Assembly (NCBI RefSeq): GCF_927798115.1
Contig: NZ_CAKMMG010000008.1
Span: 124,001 to 188,000 of the forward strand
DNA length: 64,000 nt
Direction: 5' to 3'
From: Paenibacillus auburnensis
GTDB lineage: Bacteria; Bacillota; Bacilli; Paenibacillales; Paenibacillaceae
Shown here: positions 8,047 through 16,088 of the stretch, in pieces
Numbering within the stretch: the stretch's first letter is position 1
How the letters are laid out: each line of letters begins with the position of its first letter
The notes under the pieces: generated by a model
Database searches by the model: none
Told to the model about the DNA's origin: nothing
What the model saw: the letters and a program-made list of their open reading frames with translations, nothing else
Translations under genes and position numbers: made by a program

Positions 8047-9141
8047 CTACAAATGAAGAATAGTCAGTTCCTTCGGATAGCTGGTCAATGTAACCGGACC
8101 GTCAGCCGTAATGAACACATCATCTTCAATACGCACGCCGCCCAGGCCTGGTACATAGATGCCGGGCTCGACAGTGAACACGTTCCCGTTCTCGATGATA
8201 TCTTCATTCAAGCCGTGCAGGGAAGGATATTCATGGGTATCCATGCCGAGGCCGTGGCCGACCCGGTGCATGAAGTACTCGCCGTAACCGGCAGCGTCAA
8301 TGACATCACGTGCTGCCTTGTCGACCGAACCAAAGGTGGCTCCGGCTCTAGAGGCTGCAATGCCGGCCATATTGGCAGCGAGTACGGTGTTGTAAATCTC
8401 GATCAGCTTGCTATCAATTTCACCCACAGCAAAGGTCCGGGTAATATCGGAGGCATAGCCTGCGGCATACACGCCCATATCGAACATCAGCAAATCACCT
8501 TGCTGGATCACACGGTCTCCGGGCACACCGTGCGGCAAAGCCGTTTTCGGGCCCGAGAGCACCATCGTATCGAAGGAGGGGCCGGAAGCGCCGACCTTTT
8601 TCATCAGATATTCAAGCTCTGCAACCAGCTCGATTTCGGTGACTCCGCTCTTAATGTGGCTTAGGCCGCGGCGGAGGACTTCCTCCACGAGCTCTGCGGC
8701 ATGCTTCATCCGCTCGACTTCATCCGGCGTCTTCTTAGCCCGCATGGCCCGCAGCAGGTGTCCGATGTCGCTGAATTGTCCGGCCGGAACCGCCGCAGAC
8801 AGCAGCTCGTAACGGCTCACGGAGAAGTGTTCCTTCTCGATACCGAGTGTTCCCGGGACAGCGCCGCCAAAACGCGACTTCAGCAGCTCATAAGGATTAT
8901 CCGTATCGCTGTGCGTCAGGATCGTGGTGACGGAGGAGGCTGCATGGGCAGCTTCGGCATCGAGCGCCGGCACAATCAGTACAGGCTCCTCTCCGCGGAT
9001 CAGCAGCAGGCCCAGAAACCGCTCATGCGGGTTGCTGGCAAAACCGGTCAAATAGTATACATGCTTGGGATCAGTTACGAGCAGGGCATCCAGCCCGTTA
9101 CCCGCCATTCCTTGCTCCAGGCTTTTCAGAGCATCGTTCAT
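8047..9141 (-). CDS. M24 family Xaa-Pro peptidase
   Basis: A cytosolic metallopeptidase of the pita-bread fold that cleaves Xaa-Pro bonds (aminopeptidase P or prolidase type). The 364-residue length matches Bacillus YqhT/PapA-like proteins. The N-terminal creatinase-like domain covers residues ~1-130. Metal ligands are visible in MFDMGVYAAGYASDITRTF (two Asp), HRVGHGLGMDTHEYP (His), FTVEPGIY (Glu) and VRIEDDVFIT (Glu). The ATG follows AAGGGGAACACCTGAA, a good binding site. It is monocistronic, with a shared terminator at its 3' end. Whether it acts on dipeptides or longer peptides cannot be decided here. Confidence 0.93.
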   Translation of the reverse strand: MNDALKSLEQGMAGNGLDALLVTDPKHVYYLTGFASNPHERFLGLLLIRGEEPVLIVPALDAEAAHAASSVTTILTHSDTDNPYELLKSRFGGAVPGTLGIEKEHFSVSRYELLSAAVPAGQFSDIGHLLRAMRAKKTPDEVERMKHAAELVEEVLRRGLSHIKSGVTEIELVAELEYLMKKVGASGPSFDTMVLSGPKTALPHGVPGDRVIQQGDLLMFDMGVYAAGYASDITRTFAVGEIDSKLIEIYNTVLAANMAGIAASRAGATFGSVDKAARDVIDAAGYGEYFMHRVGHGLGMDTHEYPSLHGLNEDIIENGNVFTVEPGIYVPGLGGVRIEDDVFITADGPVTLTSYPKELTILHL

Positions 9142-9257
9142 TTCAGGTGTTCCCCTTTCGTCTACACGTTAAAAAACAACGTTATCATTATAGATCATAA
9201 CCGGACGGGCTGCACGCTGCCTTACGTATTGTCCGTGTCTGGACACATGCTATAACG

Positions 9258-9300
9258 CGAAAAAGCTGCCCCGCCGCAGGAGATCTGCGGGCAGGGCAGC
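9258..9300 (-). terminator. Terminator for the MBL-fold gene
   Basis: Read on the minus strand, the stem GCTGCCC/GGGCAGC with inner CCGCAG/CTGCGG is followed by TTTTTCGCG. It ends the MBL-fold gene and lies upstream of the peptidase promoter. Confidence 0.85.
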
Positions 9301-9335
9301 CTGTACAGGCTCCAGTCATTGATGTAACTGCGTTG

Positions 9336-10049
9336 CTACAGCGCCTCGGTCAATGACTTGATAAGCGTCTGCGGGCTGCCTTCATACAGCCCGCCGTGAT
9401 AGCAAAGGACAGAACGGATGGGCAGGTCCTTCAGCTTCAGCAGGCTGCTGAGGGCGAGCGGCATATCCGGTGTAGCGGCATCCCAGGGGCCGGCCAGGTT
9501 GCCGTCCACCACGCGCAGCTCATCAGCGGCGAGCAGCAGCTCCTGCTCCGGCAGGTAGAGGCAGATATGGCCCGGTGTATGGCCCGGGGTATGAATGATC
9601 TCAAGCCCGCCGCCCCAAGGAAAATGGTCGCCGTCATGCAGCTCTGTAATGTCTTTCAGCTGCTTCAGCTGCTCCAGAAATTGCTGGAACTCCTCTTGAC
9701 GCGCCTCCGGCAGCTGGGCAATCCGTTCCGGGGTCATTTTGAGCATCGGCTGGCTCCCGTTAATGACAGGCAGATCACCGGGATGGGTGAACAACCCGGC
9801 GTCCGGAAGTTCACGGGCCAGAGCAGGAAGATTCCCGATGTGATCCGTGTCCTGATGGGTAAGGATAATCCGTTTGATATCCGAAGGGGCTTCTCCTGCA
9901 TCCTTGACCGCTTGAATCAGCGCATCGTACTGGTCGAACATCCCGGTGTCAATCAGAGTCAGACCATCCTCGTCCTTTAGCAGTACCGGATGAACCTCCG
10001 ATGGGCCGAGAGGTATCGTAAGCGCAATAACATTGTGTCCAATATTCAT
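9336..10049 (-). CDS. MBL-fold metallo-hydrolase
   Basis: A 237-residue metallo-beta-lactamase-fold hydrolase. The metal motif is THQDTDHIGN (~64-73, the HxDxDH signature). It is followed by HTPGHTPGH (second metal His), AADELRVVDG (bridging Asp) and a C-terminal His in CYHGG. Such proteins include lactonases, glyoxalase II-like thioesterases and RNases. Its length and the LIDTGMFDQYDAL start resemble small glyoxalase-II or quorum-lactonase-like members, but the substrate is unknown. It is divergent from the SDR gene, with ~170 bases between them. Confidence 0.88.
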   Translation of the reverse strand: MNIGHNVIALTIPLGPSEVHPVLLKDEDGLTLIDTGMFDQYDALIQAVKDAGEAPSDIKRIILTHQDTDHIGNLPALARELPDAGLFTHPGDLPVINGSQPMLKMTPERIAQLPEARQEEFQQFLEQLKQLKDITELHDGDHFPWGGGLEIIHTPGHTPGHICLYLPEQELLLAADELRVVDGNLAGPWDAATPDMPLALSSLLKLKDLPIRSVLCYHGGLYEGSPQTLIKSLTEAL

Positions 10050-10217
10050 CCTAAACTCCGGGAAAAGGGCTCCCGGAAGTCACCTCCTGAAACTTTTGTG
10101 GGCGATCCTTTTCTTCAACCCCTGATATGATGTAACATAATCTTAATACATCTGTTTATTAAAGGCCAGGCCAGGGCTGAAGCTGGCAGGTTCTGCGCAC
10201 GGGAGGGGAATTCGGCC

Positions 10218-11030
10218 ATGCAGGGAAAAACGGTGCTTGTAACCGGCGGCAATTCCGGGATGGGACTGGCAACAACAATCGAAATGGCCCGCAGGGGGGC
10301 AAAGGTAATTATGGCCTGCCGCAGCCAGAGGCGCGGTGAGGAAGCACTGGTGGAAGCCCGGCGTCAAAGCGGTTCGGACGACATCACGCTGATGCTGTGC
10401 GATCTGGCTTCGTTCCAGAGCATCCGCAGCTTTGCCGGGCACTTCTTAACAGAATATCCGGTACTTGATGTGCTGATTAATAATGCCGGAGTCGTGACTG
10501 TCAAACGTGAGCTTACGGCAGATGGCTTCGAAATGGATCTCGGTGTCAATCATCTGGGGCATTTTCTGCTGACGAACCTGCTGCTGGATCCATTAAAGGC
10601 AGCAGAACAGGGCCGGATCGTTGTTGTAGCCTCTGGTGCTTATAAGATTGGAAAGCTGTATCTTGACGATCATACGCTATCGCGCGGCTTCAATCCGGCT
10701 AAGGCCTATGCCCGTTCCAAGCTGGCTAATATTCTGTTTACCAGAGAACTGGCTGCCCGCCTACAGGGAACTGCGGTTACGGCCAATGCGGTGCATCCTG
10801 GAGCGGTGGGGACAAGCATCGGAGTGAACCGCGAAACAGGGTTCGGCCGCTCGTTGTTGAAGCTGCTATCGCACTTTTTCCTGACTCCTGAGCAAGGAGC
10901 AGACACGGCCATTTATCTGGCGACCGCGCCGGAGCTGAGCAGAGTAACCGGACAATATTATTACCGCCGCCAAATCCAGCAGCTGTCGCCAAGGGCGGAG
11001 AATGCGGAAGCAGCAGCACGCCTTTGGTAA
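10218..11030 (+). CDS. Short-chain dehydrogenase/reductase
   Basis: An NAD(P)-dependent oxidoreductase of the classical SDR fold, 270 residues. It has the dinucleotide motif TGGNSGMG (~8-15), NNAG (~90), the catalytic Ser in VASGAYKIG and the catalytic pair YARSK. An Arg after the motif (ACRSQRRGE) suggests NADPH. The sequence most resembles the retinol dehydrogenase/WW-domain oxidoreductase-like branch, whose bacterial substrates are generally unknown. The gene stands alone. Confidence 0.9.
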   Translation: MQGKTVLVTGGNSGMGLATTIEMARRGAKVIMACRSQRRGEEALVEARRQSGSDDITLMLCDLASFQSIRSFAGHFLTEYPVLDVLINNAGVVTVKRELTADGFEMDLGVNHLGHFLLTNLLLDPLKAAEQGRIVVVASGAYKIGKLYLDDHTLSRGFNPAKAYARSKLANILFTRELAARLQGTAVTANAVHPGAVGTSIGVNRETGFGRSLLKLLSHFFLTPEQGADTAIYLATAPELSRVTGQYYYRRQIQQLSPRAENAEAAARLW

Positions 11031-11140
11031 TGGAGCCTTGAGCAGACGGGATTGGTATGAGGCGCGGTTAAACCTTAGCATGGCGGTCAGAAGGCGATTC
11101 ATATCTTTTTGTTTGAGTATAATTTGGGAGGAATGGCAGA

Positions 11141-11644
11141 ATGGCTTGGCACAATTACACCATAGAAGATGCAGCAATTGAGGATTTAAAGGCAATCGTG
11201 GAGATTTACAATTCAACAGTAGCGGGACGGATGGTAACAGCCGATCTGGAGCCTGTGAGCATTGAAGACCGGGTCAAATGGTTCCATGAGCATAATAGTC
11301 ACCATCGTCCGCTATGGGTACTGAAGCAGGAGGACGAGGTTGCCGCCTGGTTCAGCTTCCAGTCGTTCTACGGGCGTCCTGCCTATAATGCAACCGCAGA
11401 GATCAGTGTCTATGTAAATGAGAAATTCCGCGGCAAAGGAGCCGGCAGCATTCTGCTGGCCAAGGCGCTTGAGGAATGCCCTCGCCTTGGCGTCCAGAAT
11501 CTGGTCGGCTTTGTATTTGGCCACAATGAACCTAGTCTTGCCCTGCTGCGGAAATTTGGCTTTGAAGATTGGGGCCTGCTGCCGGGTGTTGCCGAAATGG
11601 ACGGCATTCAGCGTGATTTGGTTATTATCGGACGCAAGCTATAA
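11141..11644 (+). CDS. GNAT N-acetyltransferase (phosphinothricin acetyltransferase-like)
   Basis: A 167-residue acetyl-CoA-dependent transferase. The start (IEDLKAIVEIYNSTV), WFHEHNSHHRPLWV and AEISVYVNEKFRGKGAGSILL resemble the Pat/Bar (YwnH) branch of GNAT proteins. The RGKGAGS segment is the acetyl-CoA pyrophosphate loop. The final helix is typical (NEPSLALLRKFGFEDWG). The usual Pat family substrates are phosphinothricin, methionine sulfoximine or related amino acid analogues, but this is family knowledge and not shown here. TTGGGAGGAATGGCAG precedes the ATG. Confidence 0.88.
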   Translation: MAWHNYTIEDAAIEDLKAIVEIYNSTVAGRMVTADLEPVSIEDRVKWFHEHNSHHRPLWVLKQEDEVAAWFSFQSFYGRPAYNATAEISVYVNEKFRGKGAGSILLAKALEECPRLGVQNLVGFVFGHNEPSLALLRKFGFEDWGLLPGVAEMDGIQRDLVIIGRKL

Positions 11645-11677
11645 CAGATAAGTCTGCCGTTCAGGAAAAGTGGACAG

Positions 11678-12031
11678 TTACTGGGGTTGAACCGTTTCAG
11701 GCCCGCAGTCACCGGAATCAATCCATGATTCAGACCACTTTTCCAGATCGCGGATTACCGATTCCAGCCCCCGGCCTTTATCTGTCAGGGAATACTGAAT
11801 TCTTACAGGTGTCTCGGGAAAAACTTCGCGGAGGACAATCCCCTCCTGCTCCAGTTCTTTAAGCCGCTCCGACAGGAGTCTGCCGCTTACGGGCAGCGCC
11901 GCTTCGATGGTACTAAAGCGCTGCGGCCCCTGGAGAAGCTGATAGATGATTAAGCCCGTCCAGCGTCTGCCGATAATATCCATGCTTTTCTGTAACTTTG
12001 GACACAGGTCAATGGATTTCATTAGGCTCAC
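11678..12031 (-). CDS. HxlR-family transcriptional regulator, YodB/CatR-like
   Basis: A 117-residue winged-helix repressor. The core IIGRRWTGLIIYQLLQGPQRFSTI (in parts), SERLKELEQEGIV and PETPVRIQYSLTDKGRGL is close to Bacillus YodB. YodB senses diamide, quinones and other electrophiles through an N-terminal Cys. An equivalent Cys is present at residue 10 in LCPKLQ. A redox-sensing role is therefore likely but inferred. It is transcribed away from yqkE, and its target could be itself or a distant oxidoreductase. No clear palindromic operator is visible in its short upstream region. Confidence 0.85.
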   Translation of the reverse strand: MSLMKSIDLCPKLQKSMDIIGRRWTGLIIYQLLQGPQRFSTIEAALPVSGRLLSERLKELEQEGIVLREVFPETPVRIQYSLTDKGRGLESVIRDLEKWSESWIDSGDCGPETVQPQ

Positions 12032-12111
12032 CTCTTACTGAATATTATAAACGAAAAGACCTATAACTAAAACAAATTTGAAGGATATACAAGACCGAAA
12101 GGATGTCTGAA

Positions 12112-12372
12112 ATGGCTAAAAAGAAGAAGACGACAAGTGTGCAGCGCCCCGCTCCTGCGGATGCCCCGGCAACACTTAAGGATCTGCTGAGCAGCGATGT
12201 GCTGAACAAGCTGAAGGCGCAGTCGGACGCGCTCAAGGCCGAAGAAAATGACAAAAAGGAAGCAGCCCGCAAGGCGGTTGAGGATCAGCGTAAAGCGGAG
12301 CAGAAGCGGCTGGAGAATGATTTTGCCCATCTGCTGGAGAACAGCAGCCAGGACTGGCATAAATTTAAATAA
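12112..12372 (+). CDS. YqkE family small coiled-coil protein
   Basis: A highly charged 86-residue protein with an N-terminal MAKKKK and a long Lys/Glu/Ala-rich helical middle (coiled coil likely). Its C-terminal LLENSSQDWHKFK resembles Bacillus YqkE. The function of the family is unknown. I choose the ATG at 12112 because AAAGGA lies nine bases before it. An in-frame ATG nine bases upstream overlaps that site. It is followed closely by a strong promoter for a non-coding transcript. Confidence 0.8.
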   Translation: MAKKKKTTSVQRPAPADAPATLKDLLSSDVLNKLKAQSDALKAEENDKKEAARKAVEDQRKAEQKRLENDFAHLLENSSQDWHKFK

Positions 12373-12395
12373 ACTAAACTTTACCAAATTCAGGG

Positions 12396-12425
12396 TTGAC
12401 AATTTGCAGCAGCGCCATTTAATAT
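12396..12425 (+). promoter_or_regulatory. Strong sigma-A promoter for the putative small RNA
   Basis: Perfect -35 TTGACA (12396-12401), an 18-base spacer and -10 TAATAT (12420-12425), ending a few bases past the yqkE stop. Transcription should start near 12432. Confidence 0.75.
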
Positions 12426-12431
12426 TGGGTT

Positions 12432-12678
12432 TATCATTTAGAGAAGGGAGGCCGATGGGTCATGATTGGAACTAATGGTTTGAGAACGACGGTAAGCCGC
12501 ATGACAACCGCATATGAACAATCTGATCTCATCGCCTTCGTCCGGGAGACATGATGCGCTGCCTTGCCATCACGTCACAACTGTATACGGGTGTGCTTTG
12601 AACTTGCGGAAGCTTGAATTTGAAGCTACACCCAGCGCTCCGGGAGCCGTGGATCAGAACTGATCTGCGGCTCTTTTT
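12432..12678 (+). ncRNA. Putative ~250-nt structured RNA, promoter to terminator
   Basis: This stretch runs from a near-consensus promoter to a Rho-independent terminator and holds no credible gene longer than about 30 codons. It can form several hairpins: GTCATG with CATGAC near its 5' end, GGGTGT (12589-12594) with ACACCC (12628-12633), and GCTCC with GGGAGC just before the terminator. The last one overlaps the terminator's 5' arm and could compete with it. A GGGAGG site precedes a 6-codon frame (MGHDWN) and a 30-codon frame (start 12462), so a leader peptide is possible. I do not recognise it as tmRNA, 6S, SRP, RNase P or a known riboswitch. It may be an independent RNA or an attenuator for rtcB 270 bases further on. 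Confidence 0.55.
12644..12678 (+). terminator. Terminator of the putative small RNA
   Basis: Stem GAGCCG / CGGCTC with an inner GATCAG / TGATC pairing, followed by TTTTT. Confidence 0.88.
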
Positions 12679-12744
12679 ATGTTACCTGAAAACTAAAACT
12701 GTATAGAATGAACCTTGGATTTGAGAAAAGGAAGGGAGTGACGG

Positions 12745-12870
12745 AGGGGGATTTTGGAACTGTAGGAGCGATAGCGTCCGCCTTTGTCTGCGGATTTCTA
12801 CCGCGGGAGCGGTATCAATTGGGAAATCTGTAGACAACAGCGGCCGGAAGTCCAAACATTCACCGCAGCC
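12745..12870. repeat. Palindromic intergenic element, family 1
   Basis: A long imperfect inverted repeat. Its 22-base arms at 12778-12799 and 12822-12843 match at about 17 of 22 positions. They enclose a small perfect hairpin ACCGC/GCGGT (12800-12813). Outer sequence TTTTGGAACT (12752-12761) roughly complements the GTCCAAAC area at 12850-12857. The compact, GC-rich, non-coding design resembles dispersed palindromic repeats found in many copies in Paenibacillus-type genomes (from memory). Only one copy is seen here. It lies between the putative RNA and rtcB. Confidence 0.65.
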
Positions 12871-12944
12871 GCGACTGATACTCTATTCTCAGAATCTTAA
12901 GTTCATTTTATACTATCCACTCCGAGAGGAAATGAAAATCACTT

Positions 12945-14393
12945 ATGAATACCAAAGATCAGCAAGCGGGCTATGAACCCCGCTATAAACATGAGGTGGC
13001 CCTTCCGGGCGGCGACCTCAAGGTATATGCCAGCGAGCAATTGTTTGGCTCACTTGATTACAAGGTCCTGGAAATGGCTAACAACAATCTGCAGATACCG
13101 AATATCGAATACATGAGCTACACTCCGGATGTGCATGTAGGCGTCGGAACCTGCATTGGCACTACTGCGGTCTGGGATGCCGCATCAGGTTATGTGTCAC
13201 CGTCCATCGTGGGCAGCGACATCGGCTGCGGAATGCGCGTGCATCTGACCAATCTGCACAAAGACGATCTGCGTGAGGTCAAGCTGCGCCGGAAGCTGGT
13301 CCGCGCCATCGAGAAATATCTGCCAATGGAAGCACAGCAGCGCGGCCATTACAGTGATATCCGGCTGGAGAATATCGTCCGCAAGGGGCTGCACGGCCTG
13401 CCGAACAAATACATCCCCGACAGCTATACACCGAAGAAATCAAGCGCGCTGTCCCATGTGGAGATCAGCAAGCTTTCCTTTGACGAGGAAATTCTGAATG
13501 AGCTGCCGGGTATGGCCTGGCACCGCGGCCACCGCCAGCTCGGCACCCTCGGCGGCGGCAATCATTTTGTGGAGATTCAGGCGATTGAAATCGCTCAGGA
13601 GCAGCGGAAAGTGGCCGAAGCCTGGGGACTGCAGGATGGGCAGGTTGCCGTGATGATCCATTCCGGCTCCCGGGCCTGGGGCGGGCTTGTTAACCAGTTT
13701 TGCACCCCTGCCTTCGCCAAGGTAATGGGGCAGCTGGGGCTGGGCAGCGCCGATCCACGGCTGATTTACGCCCCGCTCGCGCATCCGCAAGGCCAGCGCT
13801 ATGTCAATCTGATGTACTCTGCGCTGAATTATGCGGTGGTGAACCGCCATCTGATCGCTTACGGGGTCCGCGAGGCTTTCCGTGACGTGTTCGGCACGAA
13901 ATGCGAGCTGCGCACGCTCTATGATCTGATGCACAATTATGCCTGGAGAGAGGAGACTTCCTCCGGCACCAAGTTTGTGCACCGCAAAGGGGCGACTCGC
14001 GCCCTGCCGGCAGGCCACCCGGATAATCCGTCAGTCTATACGGCGACCGGACATCCGGCGCTGATTCCCGGCTCGATGGGCACTGCCTCCTATATCATGG
14101 TAGGCCAGCCCGGCGGGGAAGAGAATTATTACTCCATCTGCCATGGAGCGGGCCGTATCCGGTCACGCACAGCGACCAAACGGCTGGTATCGGTCCATGA
14201 ATTTTCACAGTCGCTGAAGGTAGGCAAAGAAGATGAGATTGTGGTGAACCAGCATTCCCTGGAATCTATTATTGACGAATCTCCCCAGGCCTATAAGAAT
14301 GTAGATGAGATCATAGAAAGCGTTACGGGCGCCGGCCTGGCAGCTGTTGTGGCCAAATGCAAGCCGCTCGCAGCGATAAAGGGGACGAAATAG
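12945..14393 (+). CDS. rtcB: RtcB family RNA ligase
   Basis: RtcB joins RNA 2',3'-cyclic phosphate or 3'-phosphate ends to 5'-hydroxyl ends using GTP and Mn2+, and works in RNA repair and tRNA ligation. The 482-residue protein has the full set of signatures: VGSDIGCGMRVHL (metal-binding Cys), LGGGNHFVEIQ (metal His), HSGSRAWG (metal His), and the C-terminal SICHGAGRIRSR. In that last motif the His near residue 399 should be the guanylylation site. AGAGGAAATGAAAATCACTT precedes the ATG. It is followed after one base by a AAA ATPase gene, so the two form an operon. No RtcA cyclase, archease or RtcR activator is nearby, which differs from the E. coli arrangement. Confidence 0.95.
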   Translation: MNTKDQQAGYEPRYKHEVALPGGDLKVYASEQLFGSLDYKVLEMANNNLQIPNIEYMSYTPDVHVGVGTCIGTTAVWDAASGYVSPSIVGSDIGCGMRVHLTNLHKDDLREVKLRRKLVRAIEKYLPMEAQQRGHYSDIRLENIVRKGLHGLPNKYIPDSYTPKKSSALSHVEISKLSFDEEILNELPGMAWHRGHRQLGTLGGGNHFVEIQAIEIAQEQRKVAEAWGLQDGQVAVMIHSGSRAWGGLVNQFCTPAFAKVMGQLGLGSADPRLIYAPLAHPQGQRYVNLMYSALNYAVVNRHLIAYGVREAFRDVFGTKCELRTLYDLMHNYAWREETSSGTKFVHRKGATRALPAGHPDNPSVYTATGHPALIPGSMGTASYIMVGQPGGEENYYSICHGAGRIRSRTATKRLVSVHEFSQSLKVGKEDEIVVNQHSLESIIDESPQAYKNVDEIIESVTGAGLAAVVAKCKPLAAIKGTK

Positions 14394-14394
14394 G

Positions 14395-15681
14395 ATGGAG
14401 CAGGAGTACAGAAAGCAGGCTGTGATTTATGAATACGATGAAGCCACCATTGGCCTGATCAAAGGGTACGACGTTTATGCACGTCTCGTTGACGGTATCC
14501 TTGAAGCGCTCTATACCCGCTATGGTGTCCGCTATGAGCTGTATGCCAGTGATGATCCGAACAGTGAATATTGGAAGCTGCTGCTGGATGATGTGCAGTC
14601 CGGCAATCCCGAGGTGGAGCATGTGGCGCGGATCTTTGACCGGCTGGAGGACCGGACCTTCATCTATGATGATGAAAAGGAGCAGCCGGAATACAATATC
14701 CACCTGTCGGTCCGCAACAATGTGCTGGCTTATCCGGCCATGGGGGTAGCGCTCGCCCGGGTGCCTGTGTTTCAGGAGAACGGCATTAATTTTCAGGATT
14801 TCGTCTTTGCCGCATCGGATGCACAGCTGCAGGTGTTCTTAAGCAATGTGCGCAAACGGCAGCGGGAGCAGAACATCAATAAGGTGACGGTCTTCACCGA
14901 CAGACGAAACGGTATGTTCCGTGAAGACGAGCCGATTACCCGTTCTGTAGGACGGGATGATGTCGTACTGGATGCCGCAATTAAAAAAGAAATTTACCGC
15001 TCGCTCGACCAATTTTTTGACGCAGACCGCAGTTTTTATGTCAAATACGATATTCCTTATAAACGGGGAATCCTGCTCTACGGCCACCCCGGCAACGGCA
15101 AAACAACGCTCGTCAAATCCATCGCCGGAAGCGTGCCCGGACCCGTAGTGTACTGGCAGATTACCGAATACACCAGCAGTGAATCGGTAAATGAGGTGTT
15201 CGAGGCCGCAGCCCGGCTTGCGCCGATGGTGCTGGTGATTGAGGATATTGACTCCATGCCGCAGGAGGTCCGCTCCTTTTTCCTGAATACGCTGGACGGA
15301 GCCACCTCCAAGGAAGGGATTTTTCTGATCGGCACCACCAATTATCCGGAGAAAATAGACCCCGGCCTCATGAACCGCGCCGGGCGCTTCGACCGGGCCT
15401 ATGAGATCAAAATGCCGGGTGAGGAGCTGCGGCTGGAGTATCTGCAGCTGCGCGGCTTCTCGGCTTTTGCCGGTGAGGAGGGGGTTGCCCTGGCTGCACG
15501 CCTGACCTCTGATTTCTCACTGACCCAGCTTGGCGAGCTCTATGTCAGTGCCGCGCTGGAGTGGCATGAGAACGGCACCGCCAACGTGGAGCAGCTGGTC
15601 CGCGGGATGCGCGGCGAGCTGGATAAGGGGCGCAAGCGGGAATGGATGCGGGATGCCTCATCCACGATCGGATTTTATTGA
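14395..15681 (+). CDS. AAA family ATPase paired with RtcB
   Basis: A 428-residue protein. The C-terminal classical AAA domain has Walker A GHPGNGKTT (~230-238), Walker B VLVIEDIDS (~279), sensor-1 GTTNYPEKID, and the Arg fingers in NRAGRFDRAYEI. The architecture is like BCS1/FtsH-type remodellers but without a protease domain or membrane segment. The first ~190 residues match no domain I recognise. A linker with RSVGRDDVVLD leads into the ATPase. The start is one base after the rtcB stop, so the products are probably made together. A role in loading, reactivating or unfolding RtcB or its RNA-protein substrates is inference from position only. Confidence 0.85.
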   Translation: MEQEYRKQAVIYEYDEATIGLIKGYDVYARLVDGILEALYTRYGVRYELYASDDPNSEYWKLLLDDVQSGNPEVEHVARIFDRLEDRTFIYDDEKEQPEYNIHLSVRNNVLAYPAMGVALARVPVFQENGINFQDFVFAASDAQLQVFLSNVRKRQREQNINKVTVFTDRRNGMFREDEPITRSVGRDDVVLDAAIKKEIYRSLDQFFDADRSFYVKYDIPYKRGILLYGHPGNGKTTLVKSIAGSVPGPVVYWQITEYTSSESVNEVFEAAARLAPMVLVIEDIDSMPQEVRSFFLNTLDGATSKEGIFLIGTTNYPEKIDPGLMNRAGRFDRAYEIKMPGEELRLEYLQLRGFSAFAGEEGVALAARLTSDFSLTQLGELYVSAALEWHENGTANVEQLVRGMRGELDKGRKREWMRDASSTIGFY

Positions 15682-15695
15682 TAGTTTGATTATGA

Positions 15696-15739
15696 AGCCA
15701 TGCCACCTGCTGAAGGGTCAGCGGGTGGCATGGCTATTT
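15696..15739 (+). terminator. Terminator of the rtcB-AAA operon
   Basis: A perfect 16-bp stem (AGCCATGCCACCTGCT / AGCGGGTGGCATGGCT, allowing one G-T pair) is followed by ATTTTG. Confidence 0.88.
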
Positions 15740-15777
15740 TGGGTTCAGAAAAGTGATCTGAAAGCAGGCGGAGGAGC

Positions 15778-15964
15778 GTTAACGGACCGGAAAGACCTTA
15801 CTTACCTGGTGGGGCACCTTTTCTCAGGCTAACGGACTGTATCGCGCTTATTGCCTCGGTAATAGTCATGGTTGGGGCGAAAATCCGCATATAAGTGCAC
15901 TGGAGTCCGTTAGCCTGATCCAAAATGGATTGTGGCAAAAATAAGCGCGGTAGTGTCCGTTACA
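15778..15964. repeat. Palindromic intergenic element, family 2 (TAACGGAC type)
   Basis: A ~185-base imperfect inverted repeat with arms of ~80 bases. The plus-orientation unit TAACGGAC occurs at 15780-15787 and 15830-15837, and its complement occurs at 15906-15913 and 15954-15961. Longer blocks also match across the arms: CAGGCTAACGGACT (15825-15838) with AGTCCGTTAGCCTG (15904-15917), and a CGCGCTTAT block (15843-15851) with ATAAGCGCG (15941-15949). It lies between the AAA gene terminator and the ECF sigma factor and has no supported gene. Confidence 0.7.
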
Positions 15965-16041
15965 GGTAATGAGGCGGCTTTCCTCTCAAAGATGCGGTAT
16001 GTACAATCAGTGCAATGCCCGAAATATATTTTGGAGAAATC

Positions 16042-16068
16042 TGTAACCTTTGGCCGGCTGAACCGTGG
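16042..16068 (+). promoter_or_regulatory. Candidate ECF sigma promoter (autoregulatory)
   Basis: TGTAAC (16042-16047), a 16-base spacer and CGTGG (16064-16068) resemble the AAC / CGT pattern of Bacillus ECF promoters. It lies about 20 bases upstream of the sigma factor start, as expected for self-activation. The match is partial. Confidence 0.4.
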
Positions 16069-16088
16069 TTAGAGTGAGGGGGGAGGGA

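Noticed and set aside
12384..12680. M-box, ZTP, T-box or 6S-type assignment for the small RNA
   Set aside because: Partial similarities such as GGGTCATGATTGG were noted but the other required boxes of each class are missing.
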